64,000 nucleotides of DNA from Arbacia lixula. Lineage: Eukaryota; Echinodermata; Echinoidea; Arbacioida; Arbaciidae. A program made the position numbers and the translations under genes. The DNA lies in NCBI GenBank assembly GCA_963669155.1, contig OZ022579.1:24739189-24803188 (forward strand), written 5' to 3'. This document shows, in pieces, positions 1 to 10,900 of the stretch. Under the pieces are notes generated by a model that was not told where the DNA came from, did no database searches, and saw nothing but the letters and a program-made list of their open reading frames with translations. Position 1 is the first letter of the stretch, and every line of letters begins with the position of its first letter.

Positions 1-732
1 ATTTGAAACATTTTCAACTGCATACATGTGCTGTTAATTATTTTAGTGACTTTTAAAGCTAGTCAGTTCTGTTTATGTTTGCAAAACCCTTAAACGATTA
101 CAAGACACCTGTACTAGCAGTGACTAGGTCATTGTACATGTGTGTAGTCCCATATGCATAGATTTCTGTATATTTTGATCATGTACTGATATAGCGAGCA
201 ATCGGCTATAGTGAGGAAAATGTGTTGGTCCCGGCTACCTCGTTATAATGGGGTTCGCCTGTAGTCTCAAACTAAAACCAAGGTCTGTTATTTTCTTGGT
301 CAGGTATAGGATTAATTCACCCTGATGCAAGAGGCCACCTGTGCTTTTATTTCTCTGTTGGTCACAGAGCCCCCGATCGAGCAGTTTAATGAGCAAAATG
401 CAAACCTAATACTTTCAAGCTGAATGCAAGGCCTGATACATGTACATGTATTTTCTTGATCAGGTACACACAATAGTATTAATGAGTTTATAATCACTGA
501 TGCGTAAACATACAATGCAGTACATTTAAAATTGAAATGCGCATTGGTCCTCCAACTGTCCATAATCTAATCCATGATGCGTGTGGGGTGTGCCTACTGA
601 GGGGTCTAGTTTCTGCTCGACAGGGGCTCAGAGAGGCGTGTGTTATTGATTGAAGAGGCCCCGAATTGTGTTGGAGAATTTGTCAGAATGACAACATGCA
701 CATATTTGTACATCTGTATGAGTCTACATGTA
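1..732. other. Intergenic, no gene seen
   Basis: AT-rich sequence with scattered ACATGTA runs. Short open frames here have no recognisable family features and no convincing splice context. The right edge is the TA dinucleotide (731-732) that serves as target site of the Tc1-like element. Confidence 0.5.
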
Positions 733-945
733 CAGTTGTCCTCAAAATTATTCATACCCCATTGAAAATAACAGTCTTTGTTAGATTCTTCCTTTGTAAA
801 AGCTATTATGTTGGTACTTCCTGTGTATCTTTTGTCTACTTGTTGCTATGCACAAATCCACATATGAGTTGGCTAAACTTCATTTGCATAATAATAGATA
901 AGTCCAAAAGTTATTTTTCCCTCATGTTCAGAATTATTCATACCC
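733..945. repeat. Left IR/DR of Tc1-like element
   Basis: Outer direct repeat at 733-760 and inner direct repeat at about 925-945 share ATTATTCATACCCC. Together they make the ~210-bp left inverted repeat. Confidence 0.85.
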
Positions 946-1166
946 CTGACAATACCTCAACAAAAATGTTCTTTCTTCATAGTATCCATTGTTTTCATTT
1001 CCTGAGAATGTGTCAATCTTTGTCCTATAGTTATTTCAAGATGTTCCAATGGATTAAATACCTTTTTTGTTGACCAAATGTTAAACTATTGTTAAACACA
1101 TAGCATCTTTCCATAAGACTTTAAATAGAGGAAACGTGTTCTGGTCATTCTCAGTTTCTGATCATC

Positions 1167-2186
1167 ATGGCCAAGAAGAAGGAGCTCAGTGAGGACCTAC
1201 GGCAACGTCTTGTGCGTGCCCACATTGAAGGAAAGGGTTATAAGGCCATTTTGAAGCAATATGATGTCCCTGTGGCAACCGTGCAGAGCATTATCAACAA
1301 GCACAAGAAGTTCAATACTGTTAAAAACCTCTGTGGGCGTGGCAGGAAGAGAAAGGTGTCCCCCAAAGTTGCCAGGAAAATCTGCCGAGAGGTCAACAAC
1401 AACCCCCGGACCACAACCAAGGCCCTACTTCGAACGCTTGACCAGGCAGGGACGAAGGTGTCACGGTCCACTATTGAGCGAGTCTTGCACAGAGGAGGTC
1501 TCCATGGACGTAGGCCTCGGAAGACCCCGCTGCTCAGGAAGAAGCATCTGGAGGCTCGCCTAGCCTTTGCTAAAGGTCATCTAAAGCAAGATTCCAGCTT
1601 TTGGTCAACCATCCTGTGGTCTAATGAGACAAAGTTGGAGTTATTTGGCCATATGGATGTTGAATACGTCTGGAGGAAAAAAGGAGAAGCATACACTCCA
1701 AAGAACACTGTGCCCACCGTCATGGTGGTGGAAACATAATGCTATGGGGATGCTTCTCTTCCAGTGGCACAGGCAACCTCGTCAAGGTCCAAGGAATCAT
1801 GAGAAAGGAGGATTACATCACGATCTTTGATAAAAACGTGAAGGAATCCTCTGAGAAACTCCAGCTTGGCCCTAATTGGAAGTACCAGCAGGACAATGAT
1901 CCAAAACATACCGCCAAGGTAGTGAAGAAATGGTTCAAGGACAATGATGTCAACGTCCTCGAATTTACCAAGTCAGAGTCCTGACCTGAATCCAATAGAG
2001 AACTTGTGGCGAAACTTGAAGACCAGAGTGTTGGCTAGGAAACCGACCAACCTGTCCCAGCTTGAGGCTTTTGCCAAGGAAGAGTGGGCCAACATCCCCC
2101 AGAAGACATGCAGGAAGCTTGTGGACACGTACAAGAACCGTCTAGAAGCAGTCATAAGAAACAAAGGCTATGCTATTGACTATTAA
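1167..2186 (+). pseudogene. Tc1-like transposase, two frameshifts and a mutated catalytic Asp
   Basis: A DD34E-type transposase cut and pasted the element when active. Three successive frames cover it: 1167-1739, 1739-1984 and about 1955-2186. The N-terminal part has paired-like helix-turn-helix domains (KGYKAILKQYDVPVATVQS, then TTTKALLRTL...STIERVLHR) joined by a basic GRGRKRK linker, the GRPR-like/NLS region. The catalytic core shows WSNETKLELFG, where the family has Asp in WSDET, so the first catalytic residue is Asn. The second Asp is intact in QQDNDPKHTAKV, and the final Glu in SPDLNPIENLW. The first frame break falls just before the HGGGNIMLWGC block (near 1720), the second just before SPDLNP (near 1965). 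Nothing restores a single frame. Length across frames (~340 aa) is normal for the family. Confidence 0.93.
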
Positions 2187-2209
2187 AGAAAGACATTGGA
2201 CTCAGTAAA

Positions 2210-2426
2210 CCTAGGGTATGAATAATTTTGAACATGGCATTTTTTGAAAATCCATGAATAAAATACCCCTGAAATGATGAATTTCTTGAATTGTGTATTG
2301 TTGTTATTCTTTCACATGTTGGTCACATATAACTGATATACACACTTGACAAAATGCATTCATTTCATCACAAAAATAAAAAATCATAAAAATTAACAAG
2401 GGTATGAATAATTTTGAGGACAACTG
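2210..2426. repeat. Right IR/DR of Tc1-like element
   Basis: Inner repeat near 2214-2240 (GGGTATGAATAATTTTGAAC) and outer repeat 2400-2426 ending GAGGACAACTG are inverted relative to the left end. Confidence 0.85.
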
Positions 2427-3100
2427 TATGTCTAAAGTTAGTACTATACATGGAGCATGTGTGCTGTGCAGTACTTGCATGGAGCACAATGTGCAGGTGC
2501 ATGTACATGTACATGTACAGCTCCAGTGTACAACACAATTCACATTGTGCAAACGCATGTAACATACAATACTAGTGCAGTGGGAAATGCAGAATGTGCA
2601 TGCACTGAGTAATTGTCGAAGTGAGATTACACTGTAGCATTCATTTGTAGGATTTCAGAAACAGAGTACAGTGCCTTTGATACACAGGTTTCTACAATTA
2701 CATACACATAACTCATGCACAAGTACAATGTGTGTAATTAGACTCAATTTCTAAGGTTTCAATTAGTGTTTGTGTGAATACTTGTGATGTTCTTAATGGG
2801 CCGGCCTCTTTTTCCCCTCCTGTGCAGCTGAATGAAGAGAGTACTGTATGCTGCAAATTGCATGCAATCCCCATACCTGTACAATGTATGTCTGCCACAC
2901 ACCAGACTTCTCTAGAGTACATTAATGTGCATAAGTACAGCAGACAGGGTTTTGGTAGAGCACAAGGAGTGTACAAATTATGTGGCCGGAGGTATTACAT
3001 TTTCAGAACTTGTCTGTCCATCATTTCATCTGTCCTTTGACCTCTGGTTTCCCTTCATCCTTACTGGTAGTATGTGTACCTGTTTTCAGTATGTTCACTG

Positions 3101-3315
3101 CAGCTCAAAGGAATCGGCATAGGGAAAGAAAAAGGGAAGAAAGGGAAGGAGCTGCAGTTTTAAACTGCTGTATATTTTGTTCAGTTCGGCATGAAACACA
3201 ATGCTTTAGCCTAAAAAGCGTCAAGTTTCATGCTGAACTGGACAAAATGTACCACGGTTTAAAACTGCAGCTCTTTCCCTTTCCCTTTCCCTATGCCAAT
3301 TCCTTTGAGCTGGAG
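3101..3315. repeat. Foldback MITE, family A, copy 1
   Basis: A near-perfect palindrome. The outer arms run CAGCTCAAAGGAATCGGCAT and back to ATGCCAATTCCTTTGAGCTG, followed by (GGGAAA)n-type arms. The centre is a hairpin made of GTTCGGCATGAAACA and its complement around TTTAGCCTAAAA. The same layout recurs at 6237, 36371, 48661 and 57246. It has no coding capacity. Confidence 0.9.
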
Positions 3316-3904
3316 AGCACACATTCATTGAACCATAGAACTGTATTTAATTGGGACCCACATTTCAACCCAACACATGGAAGAGACCTAATGGGATCTG
3401 AGCTTGTCTCACAATTTGTAACAAAAATTATACATACTTCATAATGTCCAGGAATTCTTTGGGTACCGGCTCATTATTGTACTACATTGCAGTACAGGTT
3501 GTAATGTGTGTTCACATTTCCGTAGTTGGTCACCAATGCTTGAATATGCAGTGCAAACACAATATGTCACGTCCAGAAATCTATACTGTACTCTATCTAC
3601 ATGTAGATACTTAAAAGCTGAGATGAGATGCATGAAATCCTATTTATTATTTTTTTTTCTAGAGCCTCAAATTTAAGTGCAAGTCCCTATTTTTTCTTTT
3701 ACGAAAGCTCAGTTCTGAAGCCATCGCAAAAGTACTCATGAAATTGAATCACTCCACTACTCTTGATTTCTCAGTGGTAACCTGTATCCTAAAACTGTGA
3801 TTGCGCACTTTCTCACAAAATGTTTTTAAGTCATGAGAATGCATCTATTTTTTACCAACAATACCTATGAGCTAAGATAATTAGCCTGCCTTCTATCCAT
3901 GGAA

Positions 3905-4211
3905 GCTTTCTCTCTCTCACTCACTCTCACTCTCTCTTTCTCTCTTTCTTCCTCTCTCTTTCTCTACCTCTCTCTCTCTCTATCTCCCTCCCACTCTCTC
4001 TCTCTCTCTCTCTCGCTCACTCTCTCATTCCCACTCTTTCTCTCTCTCTCTTTCTTTATCTCCCTCCCCTCTCTCTATCTCCCTCCCTCCTCTCTCTCTC
4101 TCCCCCCCTCTCTCTTTCTCCCCCCCCCTCTCTCTCTCTCTGTCTCTCTGTCTCACACTCTCTCCTCCCCCCATTTCCCCCTCTCTCTTTTTCTCTCTCT
4201 TTCTCCTCCAC
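3905..4211. repeat. (CT)n-rich microsatellite, ~300 bp
   Basis: Almost pure pyrimidine on the + strand, with interrupted CT, CTCCC and C runs. Open frames through it (Ser/Leu on +, Arg/Glu on -) are artefacts of composition. Confidence 0.95.
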
Positions 4212-4537
4212 CCCCGTATGAGAATAGATGATAGACATGTTTTCTATCTGTGGCAGTTATTTCAGATCTTCTGAAGATTCGGTGCATGTACTCGTGCATA
4301 ACAATCTGCACATGATTGATAATCATAACCACACAACACATCTTGCCTGCATTGCAGTGCATTGCAGGCTATTTTTAGAGTAGATATTTACTACCTAGCA
4401 TCTACTGGAGATTGCAAGTATCATTCATCTTTGATGACAGACATGTCTCACTATTAATGCAGACGTGGCTCTCTGTGGATCCTGTGTGGAATGTTGAGAT
4501 GTTTCGGGAGACAGAAGAGGAGAGATTATAAATAGCA

Positions 4538-4565
4538 AACATGAGATGAGATGAGATGAGATGTT

Positions 4566-4597
<32 letters not shown>

Positions 4598-4598
4598 C
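4538..4598. repeat. (GAGAT)n and (GA)n microsatellites
   Basis: About five GAGAT pentamers are followed by a (GA)n run and a short G run. Confidence 0.9.
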
Positions 4599-5263
4599 AC
4601 TAGAAATATAAAGGAAGAGGTGATAAACTGCACACATCTCCATGAAAGCTGTTGAAGATGAGGTTTCTATGAATAAATCTTCACATGATTCTACAGATAC
4701 GTGTGTGTTATCTCTGGTACATGACATGTGTTTTTGGCATTATATTTTCTCATTTGATAGCAGCAGTGATAGCTCTTTTATTCCAAAAAGGTATGTCATG
4801 AAAACAGGACATATTTTTCCAAAATGAAAATTACATTTGGTACATGTATACTGATCTAATGAGGTTCTGCCCTACATTGTACCATGTTTGAAATTAGAAT
4901 GATCTTTAATTAGTGTGCATGTCCCCTTGAAAATGCTTTTTGCTATGCTGCTCTAAATGTGTTGTCATGATCGGTATGCCAGCAAGATCAAAGCTCTTAA
5001 TTGTAGGCATGACCTTTTGCTTTCGAGTATCAGGTAGCGTCCCCAGAGAGATTCAATATGCACGCTATGGGCGTCCATCACAACACATGTGACATTGATC
5101 GCGTTCAATAGCGGCAGCCCAGAAATTTAATCCTATTTAAGATCCAAGGGTCTGCCTGTGGAAGGCGGGGAATGTTTCTAGGTGAAAAGTGAGAGGAGGG
5201 ATTCAGGAAGCAATATTGCAGGGAGATGTGATGTCAAGTAGGAGGATTTGATGGCTGAGGAAG

Positions 5264-5264
5264 A

Positions 5265-5325
<61 letters not shown>
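5264..5325. repeat. (GT)n-(GA)n compound microsatellite
   Basis: A GT dinucleotide run passes directly into a GA run of about 38 bases. Confidence 0.95.
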
Positions 5326-5326
<1 letters not shown>

Positions 5327-6236
5327 GAAGAGAGTGGAAGTGATTAGGGTGGGGGTGTGAAGTGGGTCTTTTCTTAATGTACCTGTGAGTTCTAGTCTAG
5401 TAGATCATTTAAAACAAAAAATCAATGTGAACAGAAAATGTGTTTTGATATCTTGAAATGCACAGGGGAGAACTCTTTAAGTGTTTAAGAGAGAGTGAGC
5501 AAAATAGAGAGATCTGTGGTAAATTTAAGGAGAAAGAGAGACAGGTACATGTATGTACATAATGGTCACAATGGAGATACATTACAACTGAGAGAGCGAA
5601 AAGAGAGGGGGGGGGGGAGGTCTAACATTCAGTAAATGCGGAGATAATTAGGAAATGAAGTGCCTTATACATGTAGTTCTTGGTGTAATTACAGCCTTGC
5701 TTTGCAGTGTACATGTACATTATACAGTGTACATGTATTCTGTTTCTCACAAATTGTATGGCAGTCAGGAAATAATTTTCAAGAAGTCAAAGCTACTTGA
5801 AGCTAAAGAAGAACTAGCTATTGTTAGCTGGTTCCTTTTTACAAACATCGTAGTGTACATACACTGTACATACATGCAGTATGCTGTAGAATTGTACAAA
5901 TATACATGCATGCAGACATGTACACAATTTACTCAACAGTAATCTGTTATGGGGACAGAAACTCTTTGAGGGAGAAAAAATTCCAACAGCGGAGAGCGGA
6001 AAAGTGAGAGATTAATGGCACTTTCTCTCATCAAGGAGGCCCTTTTGTTGTGCTTAATTGACTTCATCAGGTTGATGACAGACTGGAATGTAGGGACCAT
6101 CGCAAGAGATGTCGGTGGATTAATTCTGTACGTTGCACATTCGTTCGCGAGTAATGCTTACAAGTCCCATAGAGCATTTCTTTTCCTGGCACACAACGGG
6201 TTACTTGCTCCATGCAGTGCAGCTTGTATTGCACAT

Positions 6237-6484
6237 ACACTACAGCTCAAAGGAATAGGCATAGGGAAAGGGAAAGGGAAAGGGAAGAAAGGGAAGGAGC
6301 CGCAGTTTTAAACTGCGGTACATTTTGTCCAGTTCAGCATGAAACATGATCTTTTTACGCTTTTTAGGCTAAAGCATCGTGTTTCATGCTGAACTGGACA
6401 AAACATACCGCGGTTTAAAACTGCAGCTCCTTCCCTTTCTCCCCTTTCCCTTTCTCTATGCCAATTCCTTTGAGCTGGAGTGTA
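6237..6484. repeat. Foldback MITE, family A, copy 2
   Basis: Ends ACACTACAGCTCAAAGGAAT and the inverse CAATTCCTTTGAGCTGGAGTGT. Inside are GGGAAA arms and the inner GTTCAGCATGAAACA hairpin around TTTTTAGGCTAAAGC. This is the longest copy in the window. Confidence 0.92.
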
Positions 6485-7956
6485 GTTACAATTGGCTTAT
6501 TTTGTATGATGCCTGTCAGGGCCAGAACATACAGTGTAAATTATGTTCTTTATAATGTTAATAATACCAAAACCATCTGCATCTTTTGTTTGACCACTTG
6601 GATGTTTGACTTTACATACTGTACATTACCTGTGAATAGATGTATTTTTTTATGTGTTCTAAAGGCTATTTCATCTTAAAATGAATTACCTATTTTTTTA
6701 ATGCAGTACTAGTGTGACTTGTGTTCTGTTCTTAAGTTTAATTTCAAAATATAACATGCACACAGAGACGTATCTGTGCACCTGTCACCTGATATGTACT
6801 TTATTTTTTTTATCAACAACTGGTGCATGACTGTCTTTGCGAAATGAAAATGGGCATGAAGCATTCCCTTTTACACTCAAGATGATATTTTGACAAGTTC
6901 TCATTATGAACAAGAGATTTTGGTACCATTCCTGGAGAATGAAGTTAAAATAACTTTCACAACCCTACTAATTAATGTAAGGTACATGTACCCACAAGTG
7001 GGATTGTACAGTACCTCACCTGAGAGTAATCCTTACCCATGCAATTTCCATCAAAGAACAGCTCATGTATAACACACACAAGGCCTATTAATCCAATTGG
7101 GATCTTGCAACAAGAACATGGTTTGGGGCTGTTAAGTATGACTTTTGATATCAAGTACCAAAAATCATGAAAGATGCATCAAATAAAAGAGCATACCGTA
7201 CTGGACATTTCTACACAAGATGAATCCTTTATTGTTGCTTGGTGGTACACACAATGTCTGTGTACATGGTGTTTTGTTAACCTTCATATTGATTTTGCAA
7301 AGTAATTAAGGCAAAGGTGAATATCAATCAATCTTCAAATCATGCTTTAGCTACTCAAAGTGGCAATATCAATGCTCTAAATTGTATTTTGTTAGCATTC
7401 TCTTCATTTTCAATATGGAATGTTTGTTCCATCTTACAAAAAAAAAATCCTTATATTTTAAAACACATACTATTTTAAAAGCGAAATATTGATCTGCTCT
7501 GGTATAATGTAAGGCCCTGGTCATGATTTTTTTTCTTTAAGGGGGGGGGGGGGGGTATTCAAATTGGCAATTGACACAGTATGTCTTACTTTCATGTACA
7601 TGTAGTCAGATTCATTATTAAAACTTTTTTATTAAAAAAAATGCAATTTTCAAATTTACTGTAGAGGTTAATTTGTGCCAATTTGAAGAGCAAACATTTC
7701 AAGTGTGTTGCCAATTGTAAGATTCATTGAGCATTTCACATTTGTTCTTAGATTTAAAATCATCAAAAAGGTTATGCACAAACGAATGAAACGATTTCAT
7801 GTGCAGAACAATAAATATAGTTCAGCAGAAGTGCAGATTTTCTGTTGGAGCTCTGAAGTATAAAGAGTCAACATCACTCTCCTTATTTTTCTTCTGCGCA
7901 TTACAGTGATATATGCTGTGCTGAGCTTGTGAAGTCGCATAGAACTGTCAGCAAAC

Positions 7957-10900
7957 ATGGACAAGGACACGAGGAAAGAACTGGAGTCGGAGCTCATCTT
8001 CTACGTCACAGCCGCACTGGTCACATGTGCAGCAGTCCTCGTCTCCTTCAAGTGGGTCTACAGGAAAGTGGTGACAACAGCTCCCGAGGGCGAGTGCCCA
8101 CTGCACCCAACATCACAGAGAAAAGTGAGTACCGGCCCCCACCACTTTAGATGAATGCATTCATGTAAACTCTAAATGGTAGAAACGTGATAAGTCATGG
8201 TCTCCTTTAAAGGGTTACTAAATTAGACAGATAAGTTCCCACTAATCTAGATGTAAAATTATCCACTAAAAACGAATTTCACATTTGTTTGCCGCAATAA
8301 AGTCTCATTTTGACGAAAATTTGAAAAAAACGCACGCCTTCAGTGACATAAAGGCAAAATGCCATAAATGCCAACGGCGTAATTAAAATATTTTATTCAC
8401 ACCATTCAAACAATATGTTACCAATGGGATCCCCAAAGCTTGTCCGAGGTTTGTCTGAGTAGCAACAACTAATAGATTCAAAGTGCATGCTATCCATTGA
8501 ATCTGAATGACACAGGTGAATGCAATAACGTGTTACCACGCAGTTAGGGGGAAAGTTGAAATAGTCTATTTTTGACTTACGTACAATCTATGGAATTTTG
8601 ACTTCTCATACGTCACTGGAGGTGTGCGTTTCGTCAAATTTTCATAAACATGAGACTTTATTGCGGCAAACGAATGTGAAATAAGTTTTTAGTGGATAAT
8701 TTTACATAGATTAGTGGGAACTTATTTTTCCAATTTAGTAACCCTTTAAGTGGGTCTATGGTGACAACGCCTACGCAGAATCTGCTCCCACTGCGGATAA
8801 CCTCACTGGAAGGTCTCCGGGGTATAGGAGAGAGATGTAATTAATGTTAAGTGTCGATTTATTGGGATTGTTCTCATCACAAGTTGACTTTATTCATGTC
8901 ATCAGACTATTAAATTGGCATGAAAGTGGGCATTATTATTTCGTCCATGCTCTGAGATATGACACAAAATATGATGTCTAGTTCAATTATGTCATTGAAA
9001 TCAGCAGGATAGACTCTACTGTACAGTACTGTACATTAATTAATGTGCTACTGTCGAGTGCGCGTTTTTGTGGCTGTTGTCCATAGTATAGCATTAAGTC
9101 TGTTAATATGTGTGTGGGAGAAGGTTCCAAAGGATCCATTATGCCAAATATGTGCATAATATTAACTCTTCATGTTAGTAAAATTTTTTTTTACCAAAAT
9201 GTGATTTTGATTATTTTCAAAAAGGTGTAAGGGCTTGAGATTGGCACACACGTAGTGAAAGTATATGAATCACATTTGCAGTACTTGTACATGTTGGTCT
9301 TTGTATTGATATTTAAATACGAACAGAGCAGCATGCCGTGTGAACTCTCACTTGACTACATGTACTTTATACCAAGTACAGCAAATTGAGAGATTGAGAG
9401 TGCCACACTATTCATGTGCAGAGCAGACAAGTTATTTTGCATTCAATGCAATAGGCAGACAGCTAGTCATGCATTCTGTACAAAATGTGCCATCTGTCTA
9501 CTGGTATCAGATAGCGACTCATTACATGGAATAGCAAGATAATAAGAGATAAAACTGGTAATTACTAGTGTCAAACATTGGCATGTATTGCTATGTATTG
9601 GTTGTAATTGGAGATGTGGTTACAATTTACAAAAATGGCATTGAAAGATAGCTTCTTAGCTGTTACTGCACATGTACATGTACATGTAGGTGCCTCTTAA
9701 TTCTACATTATTACACGCTGTATGGTCATTTTCACAATCAAGGGTGTAACATTGCTTTTTTAACATTTTGATCCCTGGGGGTCTCATACAGTTATAGAAT
9801 TCAATTATTTTTTTTCACATAAGCCATCTAGTTAGGACCTACCTTGGGTAGCATAGACATCATCGTGAGTAACTTCGTTTAATTTTGGCAGGTACTTATG
9901 TACCCTAAATCGGCACTTTTTAGTGTACCCAAAAAGCATTACCTTTTTTTATAAAGCTGTGCATTTTATCCAGTACCTTCAAAGGTTTATTTTTTGTGCT
10001 AATATTGTAGTAAGATGTTCAATGAAAAGCACCAAACTATTTTTGGTTGTCATTAGAGATCGATTTTTTTTAACGAGCCATCGATATTTGTCGTTTCGGA
10101 GACTTCATTTTCCGTTAGCAATTGACACTAAACTTTGAGGGAAAACCCATAAATTATTATTAGTTGTATATCTCTTATTTCTTTATTGAGATACTCCTCA
10201 TATCCTTACTTTCCATTGCTGATGAAATTTATCCGGTCACAGCGTTTTTTATCTTTTTACAGATTCCACACTGAACAGTGGTAATTTTCCGTTAGCTGAA
10301 ATGAAGTCTCCGAAACAAATTAGTTTGTGGCCTTGTGCAAAAACTTATAATGGTACTCAACCAATCTGTATGTCAAAATGCAGTATATGTCCTCACTGAC
10401 CATTCATCAAAAAATTATTGAGATATAACTTTAAGTGTGGAAATGCCACACATTACCAACTTTCCGTTAGCACTCGAAGCCTCCGAAACAAATGAAGTCT
10501 CCGGAACATGAAAAATACTATTTTGCATATTTTACACATCAAGCCTGATATATTTCATTCTGAATCTTTATTGTAGTGATGTATTGTCATGTAGAGACTG
10601 CTTTGAAATTTAATTAATTTAGATATTGAGCTAATTCTTGAAAATAATTTCTGATAACTAGAAAAAAGCGTTTCGGAGACTTCAACCAATTGCTAACACA
10701 ACATTTCTGGTCGTTGCAGTCCAAAACATAGTTGCATGATTATTATTTTGTTGATTATTTGTTTATATCGATCTACTGGAACTACTGAAAAACATTAGAA
10801 ATAAACAGCACTCTTAGTTCTCCTTTATTTCATATAATTGTGATAACTGCATGTAATTTTGCCCCCAAAACGTAAATTGTCACCTCTTTCCTGATTTCCA

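Larger units (their letters stand above)
733..2426 (+). mobile_element. Tc1-like DNA transposon, 1.69 kb, inactive
   Basis: The element is bounded by TA on both sides (731-732 and 2427-2428), the target duplication of the Tc1/mariner superfamily. The outer ends are exact inverted repeats beginning CAGTTGTCCTCAAAATTATT. A second, inner copy of the ATTATTCATACCCC core lies about 200 bp inside each end (near 930-945 and, inverted, 2214-2235). This is the IR/DR arrangement (long inverted repeats holding two direct transposase-binding repeats per end) known from Sleeping Beauty-type Tc1 elements. The interior is one transposase gene, broken by frameshifts. The ends are nearly intact while the gene is dead, so the copy is fairly young and could in principle be moved only by a transposase supplied in trans. 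Confidence 0.95.
2429..7956. other. Intergenic, repeats only
   Basis: No exon could be supported between the Tc1-like element and the MXRA7-like start. The region holds two foldback MITEs (3101-3315, 6237-6484), CT/GA microsatellites and many TACATGTA runs. Promoter and 5'UTR of the MXRA7-like gene must lie at its right end, but no core promoter motif stands out. Confidence 0.5.

Noticed and set aside
666..1073. 135-codon Cys/Phe-rich frame
   Set aside because: Overlaps the left inverted repeat of the Tc1-like element; composition of non-coding AT-rich DNA.
3899..4362. Ser/Leu-rich and Arg/Glu-rich open frames
   Set aside because: They lie in a CT microsatellite; composition alone keeps the frames open.
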